Below are positions 38,101 through 45,513 of a stretch of 45,518 nucleotides of DNA, one piece after another; position 1 is the stretch's first letter; the number at the start of each line of letters is the position of its first letter. The translations under genes and the position numbers were made by a program. The notes beneath the pieces are model-generated. The model was not told the DNA's origin, did not search any database, and saw only the letters and a list, made by a program, of their open reading frames with translations. The stretch is from Roseibacillus sp. GTDB lineage: Bacteria > Verrucomicrobiota > Verrucomicrobiia > Verrucomicrobiales > Akkermansiaceae. Location of the stretch: contig JAQWTV010000114.1 in NCBI GenBank assembly GCA_029242545.1, positions 1 to 45,518 on the forward strand, in the 5' to 3' direction.

Positions 38101-38406
38101 GAGTCCAAAACCAAGAATCACCACATTGGCAGGCCAGCGGTCGAGGAGTTTCCTGAGGTGATTACTGTAACGCTCGGGCCGCAGACGGTAACCCACCTCA
38201 TCCCCTGTCCAGGCAAGGCTGCGGAACTCCAGCTTCTTCTCCGGATGAGCCATCTGAACCGCAGCCTCAAACAAACCATGCTCCTGCAAACGCCCAACAA
38301 AGGAGTTTCCGTAGAGTAATACTCTTCCGCCCTTCTCAACAGGGAGTTCGGATCGAGCAACCAGACTGGCAAGCGCCAGCACCACGAAACAGATGATCTT
38401 CGACAT
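35074..38406 (-). CDS. Secreted fusion: SGNH hydrolase, TIGR02604-type propeller, HEAT, beta-sandwich, azurin-like cupredoxin
   Basis: A 1110-residue secreted protein (signal peptide 1-19). Domains in order: an SGNH/GDSL hydrolase (about 25-220; nucleophile Ser35 in YGNSF, Asn103 in GFGLNES, His203 in NGIHLND); a propeller of the PVC 'membrane-bound dehydrogenase' type (about 325-645; DTDRDGRADKSTVFAD, NPWKVTWDRWGN, RPVDIAFGFDGAMYVSDF); HEAT-like helices (about 655-830); a carbohydrate-binding-like sandwich (about 850-970); and a type-1 copper domain (about 985-1110). The copper ligands His1026, Cys1094, His1099 and Met1103 have azurin spacing (CTFPGHWRVMKG). The canonical Asp of the SGNH DxxH box is Asn200. 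It starts 9 bases after the DUF1501 stop, as third gene of a cytochrome operon. Ester hydrolysis plus electron transfer is the likely theme; the substrate is unknown. Confidence 0.88.
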   Translation of the reverse strand: MSKIICFVVLALASLVARSELPVEKGGRVLLYGNSFVGRLQEHGLFEAAVQMAHPEKKLEFRSLAWTGDEVGYRLRPERYSNHLRKLLDRWPANVVILGFGLNESFAGEAGVDTFRQDFKSYLREMKRRHPGASLIVLSPIATEDLKHPYYPEIGRRNSEIRSYLRIMREVSSQSEADFVDLFTPSLAAYAKEEAPLTSNGIHLNDQGYAMIARALSRELLGDERYAKLDFARAEVVAREVRRKAQYVASVVRPVNTVLYFGVRGRAHEYDAEIPRFHELIARSDTRMHAMLRDRSLGFNPAPVTLPPLVERTPAKLPSPDEMLKSFRVADGYEVNLFASEKEFPELRNPEQIAFDSSGRLWVVTMPSFPGTIPGDVPHDKILILEDTDRDGRADKSTVFADHLTVPDGLAFYDDGVIISHQPRLVFMRDRDGDGKADEKREILRGIDVTDAHHGGMIAMGPMGHVIFCDGVFHRSQLETPHGVTRGVDATTYRLDLRRGTVEREYQTLTPNPWKVTWDRWGNLFQMYGDGFVQDSHAIPWSPFGVYHPFRRAISIAYGKGSAACVISSPHFPDEYQQGMASAVLLRRCFVSISKHRADGAYYKASDRLDLLSSPSDLFRPVDIAFGFDGAMYVSDFCTRIIGHAQNSMRDPRWDPHTGRIWRITHSAKPLVRDWPRLEGASPRELLSLLEHPQDVIRDHARRKLRHTPGVVKIVDLWLEEQESDEVILEGLWVLHDHGEVRQALLERLMSSPDYRIRAAATHLIRFQEEQLEKAHGLLLRMSRDAHPRVRTEVIHVVSHLQQKDQSYAALLGEVDVSESKELQTILEDASHGVSSGMGPEIPVLQKPEESKLGLWLLEEDGQKERFFAFGAKAGSFGTMRTFVRSPERRKAVLSIRHSYVKVFLNGTPVISSANWWSSDWNVQVELQEGINQIEARYVKGRGARGYAPVYLYDPLGARVDGLVMAETEEQLRAMSAEHEQLHGLKDSVIRISAVPNQLAFFPREFRLKAGASVRISFQNPDLQIHNMVVVRPGSEEEVGLLADQMAQDPDAMERAFVPDSDKVIWATPLVNGKGEVEQEFTAPEQPGRYPFLCTFPGHWRVMKGMLIVE

Positions 38407-38415
38407 GAAATTTTC

Positions 38416-39879
38416 TCAGGTAAGGATTTTCTTCACGATCTCGCCATGGACATCGGTGAGACGATAATCGCGGCCTTGGAATTTAAAGGTGAGTTGCTTG
38501 TGGTCTACTCCAAGAAGGTGCATCAGGGTGGCATTCAGGTCATGGACGTGCACGGGATCCCGGGTCACATTGTAGCAATAGTCATCAGTCGCGCCATGGA
38601 CATGGCCGCCCCTGACCCCCGCACCGGCCAGCATTTGTGTAAAACAACCCGGATGATGGTCACGGCCGGCAGCGTTGCCGGGTTTCTGCGCGTAGGTGGT
38701 CCGCCCGAACTCCCCACCCCACACCACGAGAGTATCCTTGAGGAGGCCCCTTTGCTTAAGATCCTTGATCAACCCCGCCACTGGCTGCTCGGTATCCCGA
38801 CACTGGCGAGAGAGAGTCTCTTTCAACTTATCATGCTGGTCCCATCCCATGTGGAAGAGCTGGATGAAGCGAACGTCCCGCTCAGCCAGACGGCGGGCTA
38901 CCAGGCAATTCCTCGCAAAACTCCCCTGTTTTCCTACGTTGGGCCCATAGAGCTTCAACACGTGTTCCGGCTCCTTCGAGATGTCCGCTAACTCTGGAAC
39001 ACTTGCTTGCATCCGGAAGGCCATCTCATACTGAGCAATCCGTGATTCAATCGCAGGGTCTCCAATGACCGTATGCCGCTTCTGATTGAGCCTCTGGAGA
39101 TCATCAAGGGTATCCCGTCGCATTCCACGATCTATCCCCGGAGGATTCTCGAGGAAATATACCGGGTCTCCGGTATTACGCAGCTTCACCCCGGAATGCT
39201 CCGCGGGCAGGAATCCAGAATTCCATAGTCGGCTATAAAGAGGCTGCGCTCCTCCAGAGGTCGACCGTGAAGTGAGAACAACATATGCGGGGAGATCCCT
39301 GTTCAAGGCGCCAAGCCCATAAGAAACCCAGGACCCGATGCTGGGTCGCCCGGCTAGCTGGAACCCAGTCTGGAAAAAGGTAATCGCGGGGTCATGGTTA
39401 ATAGCTTCAGTCTTCATGGAGCGAATGACGCACAGGTCGTCCGCCACATCTCCCCAGTGGGGAAGCAACTCGCTCAATTCCAAACCCGATTGCCCATGAG
39501 CAGAAAACTTGAAGGGACTGGGCAGGACCGGAAGCTCCTTCTGCCCCGAGGTCATCGTGGTGATCCTCTGTTCCCCCCGCACTGACGCGGGCAATTCCTT
39601 CCCTCTCTCTTTTTCCAGGCCTGGCTTGGGGTCAAGCAGGTCCATCTGGGAAGGCCCTCCTGACATGAAGAGAGAGATCACCCGCCTGACCTTCGCATTT
39701 TCCGGCGCTACAGTGGCAGCCCTTCCTTCCTTATCAAAAAGGAGGGAACTCAGGGCCAAGGCCCCGAACCCATGCCCGGAGGTCTGCAGGAAGGAGCGTC
39801 GCCCGAGAAGCCTCGAACTCTCGCCTGACTCTCCCACCTCTGTCCCACCAAGGCCTCTAGCTCTACTACGCTCCTTCAT
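38416..39879 (-). CDS. DUF1501 protein, Tat-exported
   Basis: A 487-residue DUF1501 protein with a longer polar leader before the Tat motif GRRSFLQ (Arg27, Arg28). Family blocks are FMSGGPSQMDLLDPKPG, INHDPAITFFQTG, WGGEFGRTTYAQ and GRDHHPGCFTQMLAGAG. It is the same sub-branch as the copy at 13832-15241, sharing QRITTMTSGQ and GRPSIGSWVSYGLG with small changes. Its ATG overlaps the stop of the upstream cytochrome gene as ATGA, a classic translational coupling, and the cupredoxin fusion gene follows after 9 bases. This makes a tight three-gene operon. The family fold is that of the alkaline phosphatase group; no reaction is established. Confidence 0.92.
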   Translation of the reverse strand: MKERSRARGLGGTEVGESGESSRLLGRRSFLQTSGHGFGALALSSLLFDKEGRAATVAPENAKVRRVISLFMSGGPSQMDLLDPKPGLEKERGKELPASVRGEQRITTMTSGQKELPVLPSPFKFSAHGQSGLELSELLPHWGDVADDLCVIRSMKTEAINHDPAITFFQTGFQLAGRPSIGSWVSYGLGALNRDLPAYVVLTSRSTSGGAQPLYSRLWNSGFLPAEHSGVKLRNTGDPVYFLENPPGIDRGMRRDTLDDLQRLNQKRHTVIGDPAIESRIAQYEMAFRMQASVPELADISKEPEHVLKLYGPNVGKQGSFARNCLVARRLAERDVRFIQLFHMGWDQHDKLKETLSRQCRDTEQPVAGLIKDLKQRGLLKDTLVVWGGEFGRTTYAQKPGNAAGRDHHPGCFTQMLAGAGVRGGHVHGATDDYCYNVTRDPVHVHDLNATLMHLLGVDHKQLTFKFQGRDYRLTDVHGEIVKKILT

Positions 39880-42143
39880 CTGTTAATCACTTCATCGAGG
39901 TTCAGGATCACATTAGCCACCGTTGTCAGGGCCGCCATCTCCGGCTTGGGAAGGTAATCCGCGACCTTGGATTCTCCCTGCCCCAGTAAATTCTCGGCAG
40001 CCTTGCCATCCCTGCGGTAGCGCTCCACCCGCCGTTCATATCCCTTTACCAGAATCTCCAGCTCCTCCTTCTCAGCCACCCGGGAAGTGGCACAGCGAAA
40101 CCCCCATGCGATTCTCTCCCCCGGCGTTCCACCCTTGGTCATCATGCGCTCAGCAAATTTCTTCGCGGCCTCGACATAGGTCACCTCATTCATGAGGGCG
40201 AGGGCCTGCAGAGGAGTATTGGTCAAGGTTCTCTTCACTGAACACATCTCCCGACTGGGCATATCAAAGAGGAGCATACTGGGCGGGGCCACTGTCCTCC
40301 GAATACGAGAGTAAAGACTGCGCCGATAGAGCTTCTCTCCATGATCCTGCACGAAGGCTCCTCGTTTCTCTACTTCCAGCCAGAGTCCAGCCGGCTGATA
40401 CACCCACCAACTCGGACCTCCCACCCGCTCTACTAGCAGACCTGAAAGAAAGAGAGCCTGGTCGCGCAGCATCTCAGCCTGCAACCTTGTTCTCGGCCCC
40501 CGACTCAGCAAGCGGTTCTCCGGATCGCGTTGAAGTCTCTCTTCATCAATGACAGAACTTTGGCGATAGGACCGGCTCATGACTATTGCTCTGATGAGCC
40601 CCTTGACGTCCCAGCCGGACTCCACAAAGTCCACCGCAATCCAATCGAGGAGTTCAGGATGGCTCGGCCAGTCGCTTTGTCGTCCCAGATTTTCGGAACT
40701 TTTGACGATACCGGTCCCAAAGAACTGCTCCCAGATCCGGTTCACAAAGACCCGGGATGTCAAGGGGTGCTCTCCATCAACCAGCCACCTCGCCAGATCG
40801 AGACGGGTCAGGCTCTCTCCCTCCGGAACCGGAGAGAACGCTTCCGGCAACCCAGGGTGCACTTCCTCACCTTTGTCATCATATTGCCCCCTCTTGAGAA
40901 TAAACGCCTTCCGATCCACTTCATCCCGCATCACCATGACGTGCGGATGAGCTGCTTCCAGCTCTTTTACCCTGCCACTCCGGGCCTTCGCGTCCGGGAT
41001 ATCCGTTTCAAGCTTCTTCACTGCTGCTTCAAAATCGCTCTTCCTATACCGATGACGAGGTTCGGCACTGCCCCTTAGATTATTGATAAACCCTTTTTCT
41101 TCCAGCCCATCGAACATCGCGAAAAGCTGATAGAACTCCTTCTGGCTGATGGGGTCATATTTGTGGTCATGGCAGCGAGCACAACTCAGCGTCAAACCAA
41201 GGAACACCGACCCCATGGTTTCCACCCGGTCCATTACATATTCCGTGCGCCACTCCTCTTCGATCGCTCCCCCCTCGGTCTGGATCCGATGGTTCCGGTT
41301 GAATCCGGTGGCCACGATCTGGTCATCGCTGGCATCTGGCATAAGATCCCCCGCCAGCTGCCAGGTTACAAACTGGTCATAGGGCTGGTTAGTATTGAAG
41401 GATTCAATAATCCAGTTCCGCCACGGCCACTGAGCATTCTCGAGATCATTGTCATAGCCGTGGCTGTCCCCATACCGCGCACCATCCAACCACCAGGCTG
41501 CCATGCGCTCCCCATAACGAGGAGATCCCAGCAGACGATCCACAACCCTGCTGTATGCTCCCTGCGACTGGTCAGCGACAAAGGCTTCCACCTCCTCGAT
41601 ACTGGGTGGAAGTCCTGTGAGATCGATCGACACGCGCCGGATAAGTTCCCCCCTCGTGGCTTCCTCCTGCAGTTGGAATCCAGCCCGGGAAAGCCTCTCC
41701 TGTACGAAGGCATCGATAACCTGCTCCTTTCCCTCCTTCAGATCAGAAAGCCTGCTCTTAACCGGTGACCGGAAGGCCCAGTGACGCTCATATTCAGCTC
41801 CCTCACTGATCCACTTCTTAAGAATCTCCTTCTCGGCATCAGTCAATTCCGCTCCCTCTCCCGGCGGAGGCATAACCTCGTCCTCATCCTTTGAAAAAAT
41901 CCGATGAACAAGCTCACTCTGATCCGGATCCCCCGGAACGACCACACGCAATCCATCACGCTCCCTGTATGCTTCCCCGGGGTCATCGAGTCGCAAGTCC
42001 GCCTTTTGTTTCGACACGTCCGGCCCGTGGCAGGCAAGGCACTTCGCAGTCAGAATCGGCAGAACCTCCCTGTTGTATTCTACCTTCGCTCCGGCGGTCA
42101 GCGAACAACCGAGAAAGATTACTACACATGAAAACAGCTTCAT
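39876..42143 (-). CDS. Secreted PSCyt1/DUF1549/DUF1553 cytochrome-like protein, compact form
   Basis: A 755-residue member without a LamG insertion. I chose the ATG at 42143, which gives a clean signal peptide (MKLFSCVVIFLGCSLTAGA) and has AGGGG just upstream; an upstream start at 42197 would add 18 polar residues ahead of it. PSCyt1 has CLACH (Cys35-His39) and VMPPP; DUF1549 (about 140-350) ends in CARCH (321-325) with DHKYDPISQKEFYQL; DUF1553 follows with VFVNRIWEQFFGTGIV and ends NLDEVINR. Two c-type haems are predicted. First gene of the operon with the DUF1501 and cupredoxin fusion genes. Its upstream region is shared with the divergent sulfatase pair and contains one copy of a direct repeat and a palindrome. 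Confidence 0.93.
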   Translation of the reverse strand: MKLFSCVVIFLGCSLTAGAKVEYNREVLPILTAKCLACHGPDVSKQKADLRLDDPGEAYRERDGLRVVVPGDPDQSELVHRIFSKDEDEVMPPPGEGAELTDAEKEILKKWISEGAEYERHWAFRSPVKSRLSDLKEGKEQVIDAFVQERLSRAGFQLQEEATRGELIRRVSIDLTGLPPSIEEVEAFVADQSQGAYSRVVDRLLGSPRYGERMAAWWLDGARYGDSHGYDNDLENAQWPWRNWIIESFNTNQPYDQFVTWQLAGDLMPDASDDQIVATGFNRNHRIQTEGGAIEEEWRTEYVMDRVETMGSVFLGLTLSCARCHDHKYDPISQKEFYQLFAMFDGLEEKGFINNLRGSAEPRHRYRKSDFEAAVKKLETDIPDAKARSGRVKELEAAHPHVMVMRDEVDRKAFILKRGQYDDKGEEVHPGLPEAFSPVPEGESLTRLDLARWLVDGEHPLTSRVFVNRIWEQFFGTGIVKSSENLGRQSDWPSHPELLDWIAVDFVESGWDVKGLIRAIVMSRSYRQSSVIDEERLQRDPENRLLSRGPRTRLQAEMLRDQALFLSGLLVERVGGPSWWVYQPAGLWLEVEKRGAFVQDHGEKLYRRSLYSRIRRTVAPPSMLLFDMPSREMCSVKRTLTNTPLQALALMNEVTYVEAAKKFAERMMTKGGTPGERIAWGFRCATSRVAEKEELEILVKGYERRVERYRRDGKAAENLLGQGESKVADYLPKPEMAALTTVANVILNLDEVINR

Positions 42144-42149
42144 CGACCC

Positions 42150-42180
42150 CTGGCTGCTAGGAGTTTGTTTTTGGGGATGA
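42150..42180 (+). repeat. Direct repeat R1 in divergent control region
   Basis: CTGGCTGCTAGGAGTTTGTT followed by TTTGGGGATGA. It matches R2 (42319-42348) at 22 of the first 26 positions, and ATG then recurs after a one-base gap. R1 starts 7 bases upstream of the cytochrome ATG on the minus strand, so it covers the ribosome-binding region of that gene. Confidence 0.7.
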
Positions 42181-42230
42181 GTGCCGTAGGGCTTCATTGA
42201 AGGGATCGGAGAGGGGCGAAAGGGGGATAA

Positions 42231-42244
42231 TTTGTCTAGACAAA
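42231..42244. promoter_or_regulatory. 14-bp perfect palindrome, candidate operator
   Basis: TTTGTCTAGACAAA is identical on both strands and lies near the middle of the 262-base gap between the divergent cytochrome operon and sulfatase pair. It is a good size for a dimeric repressor or activator site that could control both directions. The regulator is not in the window and the role is inference. Confidence 0.5.
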
Positions 42245-42318
42245 CTTACACGGATGCATTTTCGAATTCAATTCATTGCATTTGAGTTAAGCTAACCTTA
42301 CCAGCAATTAATAACCTA
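42245..42318 (+). promoter_or_regulatory. AT-rich segment, probable promoter region
   Basis: This stretch is markedly richer in A and T than its surroundings, with TTGCAT, an imperfect GTTAAGCTAAC dyad and AATTAATAA. It is the best place for the promoter of the sulfatase pair, but no spaced -35/-10 pair can be named with confidence. Confidence 0.35.
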
Positions 42319-42348
42319 CTGACTGCTACGAGTTTGCTATTGGGATGG
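42319..42348 (+). repeat. Direct repeat R2 in divergent control region
   Basis: CTGACTGCTACGAGTTTGCT followed by ATTGGGATGG, a diverged copy of R1 (42150-42180) in the same orientation 169 bases away. It lies 57 bases before the ATG of the sulfatase at 42406. Confidence 0.7.
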
Positions 42349-42405
42349 TAAGCTCCTTTTTGCAGACTTGCCAGCCGGACCCACAACTTGAAGGATAGTC
42401 AGATC

Positions 42406-43701
42406 ATGAAGGTTTTCCTCATCCTTGCCCTCCTCCTTCCCGGCTTCGCCATCGCTAAAAAGCCAAATCTAATCTACATCCTCACCGACGACCTAGGCTA
42501 CGGTGATCTTGGCTGCTATGGCCAGAAAGTGGTGCGGACCCCACGCATTGATGAAATGGCAAAAAAGGGACTTCGTTTCACCGATCACTACGCTGGTCAC
42601 ACCGTTTGCCGACCCTCACGCCTCTCTTTTCTAAAAGGGCAGCACACCGGTCACACCGCCATCGCGGGCAACAACGCACACATCCTCCCTCCTGATTCCG
42701 TCACCATCAATTCCCTCCTCCAAGACGCCGGCTACCGAACCGCCTCCGTCGGAAAGTGGGCCCTCGGGCGCGAAGGTGAAACCGGCCACCCCAACAAACA
42801 GGGTGTCGATTTTTTCTACGGTTGGATCGACCAGAGCGAAGCGCACGACTATTACCCCGAGTATCTCTGGCGAAACGAAGAAAAGGAACGCCTCCCCGGC
42901 AACGAGAACAGCGGCAAAAAAAATGTCTCTTCCAAAAAAACCACCTACGCCCACACCCGCGTCACCGAAGAAGCCCTCGCCTTCATCGAACGCAACAAGG
43001 ACGCCCCCTTTTACCTAAACCTGAACTGGACCATCCCACACACCAACAATGAAGCGGGACGCTTCGAAAAAAACGGCCAGGAAGTCCCCGACTGGGGAAT
43101 CTACAAGGACAAGGACTGGCCCGATCCCGAAAAAGGTTTTGCCGCCATGGTCACCCTCATGGATACCGACACCGGACGAATTCTCGACCTCCTCGAAAAA
43201 CTCGACCTCACCGAAAATACCCTCGTCATTTTCACCTCCGACAACGGCCCTCACCAGGAAGGCGGCCACAAGATGAACTTCTTCGATTCAAACGGACCAC
43301 TCAAAGGTTACAAACGCTCACTTCACGACGGGGGTATCCGCGTGCCCATGATCGCCTTCTGGCCCGGAACCGTAAAACCCGGCATCAGTGATCACGCTTC
43401 CGCTTTCTGGGATTGGATGCCCACCGCCTGCGAACTCGCCAACATCGAATCCTGGAAAGAGAGCGATGGCCTCTCCTTCGCACCCCTTCTCCTCGGGAAA
43501 GAACAAAAACAATGCGACTACCTCTTCTGGCGTTGGAGCAAATTTCGGGCCGTCCGCATCGGCCATTGGAAAGGCGTCGCCACCGATGGCAAACTCGCCC
43601 TCTACGACCTCAAAAATGATCTTGGTGAACAAAACGACATCGCTGCCAAGCACCCCAAGATCGCAAAGGAGATGGAAACCATTATCTCAGAACTTGAATA
43701 A
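42406..43701 (+). CDS. Secreted sulfatase (arylsulfatase / GalNAc-6-sulfatase-like)
   Basis: A 431-residue formylglycine sulfatase. The ATG at 42406 begins a signal peptide (MKVFLILALLLPGFAIA) and has AAGGA ten bases upstream; a TTG six codons earlier is unlikely. Seen are LTDDLGYGDLGCYG (Asp28, Asp29), the signature CRPSR with Cys68, KWALG (Lys of the active site) and TSDNGPHQEGG. The GQHTGHTAIAGN segment resembles arylsulfatase A / N-acetylgalactosamine-6-sulfatase relatives; substrate choice is inference. The second sulfatase follows after 18 bases. Codon use differs from most of the window: strong C-ending Leu, Thr and Ile codons, AAA for Lys, and few G on the coding strand. Confidence 0.93.
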   Translation: MKVFLILALLLPGFAIAKKPNLIYILTDDLGYGDLGCYGQKVVRTPRIDEMAKKGLRFTDHYAGHTVCRPSRLSFLKGQHTGHTAIAGNNAHILPPDSVTINSLLQDAGYRTASVGKWALGREGETGHPNKQGVDFFYGWIDQSEAHDYYPEYLWRNEEKERLPGNENSGKKNVSSKKTTYAHTRVTEEALAFIERNKDAPFYLNLNWTIPHTNNEAGRFEKNGQEVPDWGIYKDKDWPDPEKGFAAMVTLMDTDTGRILDLLEKLDLTENTLVIFTSDNGPHQEGGHKMNFFDSNGPLKGYKRSLHDGGIRVPMIAFWPGTVKPGISDHASAFWDWMPTACELANIESWKESDGLSFAPLLLGKEQKQCDYLFWRWSKFRAVRIGHWKGVATDGKLALYDLKNDLGEQNDIAAKHPKIAKEMETIISELE

Positions 43702-43719
43702 AAAAACCCTGCCCCAACC

Positions 43720-45513
43720 ATGAAACATTTCCTCGTCCTGGCGCTCTTCCTTCTTCCATTCACTAACGCCGCAGAAGTCCGCCCCAATGTCCTCCTCATC
43801 ACCGTCGATGACATGTCTGCCGATTCCCTCGGCTGTTTTGGAAGCAAGCTCAAGAACACTTCCCCCCGCACCGACCAATTCGCGAGGGAATCTCTCCGCT
43901 TCCAGCATGCCCACGTCTGCGTCGCCAATTGCTACCCCAGTCGCAACGTCATGTTCTCCGGGCTCTACCCGCACAACAACGGTGTCGAAGGATTCTACCC
44001 CATCAAAAACAAATACCCCATTCTCTGCGACATCCTGAAATCAAAAGGCTACTACACCGGCATCCGCGGCAAGGTCACCCATTCCACGCCCTATCATCCT
44101 TACCCCGGCTGGGACCACGACCTAACCATCGCGCCCGACGGCTCTAAATATCACATCAAAGACGTCTCCTCTTACGGCACCTCAACCACCACCGGAATCA
44201 ACCACGCTAAGAAGGCCAACAAACCCTTCTTCCTCAACGTCAACATCTCCGACCCACACAAACCTTTTTGGAAACCCGGAGATCAAACAAAGCATCCCGC
44301 CTCAAAAACCTTCAAAGCCGACGAAGTCCCCATCCCCGGCTTCCTCTTCGACCACCCCAAAGTCCGCGAAGAACTCGCCCTCTACTATTCCTCGGTCCGA
44401 CGAGCTGATGACGCCGTCGGCTCCATCCTCGATGCCCTCAAAAAATCCGGTGAAGCCAACAACACCATCGTCATTTTTCTCTCCGATCACGGGATGCCCC
44501 TCCCCTTCGCCAAGACCGCCCTCTGGCATCACTCAACCCACACTCCACTCATCATCAAAATCCCCGGCATCACCAAACCAAACGCCATCGATTCCGATCA
44601 CGTCGTCTCCGCCGTCGACTTTGCCCCCACCATCCTCGACCTCCTCAAAATCACCCCCTCCACCAAGTTCGATGGCCACTCATTCGCCCCCGCCATTCGT
44701 GGAGAAAAACAACCCGACTTCAGCGCTGTCTTCAAAGTTTACAATGAAAACTCCGGAGCCGGACGCAATCCCATGCGTGCCATCCAAACCAAAGACTACC
44801 TGTATCTCTGGAACCCCTGGTCCAACGGAGAACGAAAATTTAAAACCGCCACCACCGGCACTGCAACCTACCGCACTATGAAGGAACTTGCCGCCAGCGA
44901 CCCCGCCATCGCCAAACGCCTCGAACTTTTCGATTACGGAACCATCCACGAACTCTACCACATAAAATCAGATCCCGATTGCCTCAATAACGTCATTCGC
45001 TCTGCAAAACACACCGACGCCCGCAGCTCTCTTCAGTCTCAACTGCTCACCAAAATGTCCGACACAAGAGACCACGCCCTCGAAGCATTCCAAAAACGCA
45101 ACGATCCCAAAATAGGCCATTTTTACACCGATAAAAAACAAGAGGAAGCCACCACCCGTCGCGCCTCCCGTCGAAAAAACAAACAGCCGAAAAACAAGAG
45201 TAACCAAAAACTCATCTCCCTCGTCGCCCCCAAAACCGCCACCCAAGGCAAAGAGGTCACCCTCATCATCAGCCATACCATTTCTAAAAAACTGGGCGTC
45301 CAGAAAGTCCATATCACTCTCAAAGACGGCACCAAAGCAAAACGCCTTGAGCGAAAAGTGATCACCGCGGCCGGGAAAGGAACCCAAAAAATCACCTTCA
45401 CCCTCCCCGCCGAAATCACCGACCACCAAATATCCTTCTCGGCCTTCGTCGGCCCCGACTACCCCAACAACCTCCAACACGTGACGTCCAAACCCATCTC
45501 CACCCAAAAATAA
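43720..45513 (+). CDS. Secreted sulfatase, sulfamidase (SGSH)-like, with C-terminal basic linker and extra domain
   Basis: A 597-residue sulfatase. The signal peptide is residues 1-17 (ends TNA). Asp30 and Asp31 in LLITVDD are metal ligands; the signature is CYPSR with Cys71. The motif SDHGMPLPFAKTALWHHSTH is characteristic of the heparan N-sulfatase-like branch, which acts on N- or O-sulfated sugars. After the catalytic part (to about 475) comes a Lys/Arg-rich linker (RRASRRKNKQPKNK) and a roughly 90-residue beta-rich domain of unknown kind, an extension not usual in the family. It lies 18 bases after the first sulfatase and shares its codon style. There is no Shine-Dalgarno; the short gap suggests one transcript. 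The stop is five bases from the window end, so following genes are unseen. Confidence 0.93.
   Translation: MKHFLVLALFLLPFTNAAEVRPNVLLITVDDMSADSLGCFGSKLKNTSPRTDQFARESLRFQHAHVCVANCYPSRNVMFSGLYPHNNGVEGFYPIKNKYPILCDILKSKGYYTGIRGKVTHSTPYHPYPGWDHDLTIAPDGSKYHIKDVSSYGTSTTTGINHAKKANKPFFLNVNISDPHKPFWKPGDQTKHPASKTFKADEVPIPGFLFDHPKVREELALYYSSVRRADDAVGSILDALKKSGEANNTIVIFLSDHGMPLPFAKTALWHHSTHTPLIIKIPGITKPNAIDSDHVVSAVDFAPTILDLLKITPSTKFDGHSFAPAIRGEKQPDFSAVFKVYNENSGAGRNPMRAIQTKDYLYLWNPWSNGERKFKTATTGTATYRTMKELAASDPAIAKRLELFDYGTIHELYHIKSDPDCLNNVIRSAKHTDARSSLQSQLLTKMSDTRDHALEAFQKRNDPKIGHFYTDKKQEEATTRRASRRKNKQPKNKSNQKLISLVAPKTATQGKEVTLIISHTISKKLGVQKVHITLKDGTKAKRLERKVITAAGKGTQKITFTLPAEITDHQISFSAFVGPDYPNNLQHVTSKPISTQK

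Noticed and set aside
42631..45507. Several long minus-strand open frames over the two terminal sulfatases
   Set aside because: They are antisense shadows caused by the G-poor coding strand; their translations are Gly/Val/Phe/Glu-rich low-complexity sequence with no domain, while the plus strand encodes clear sulfatases.
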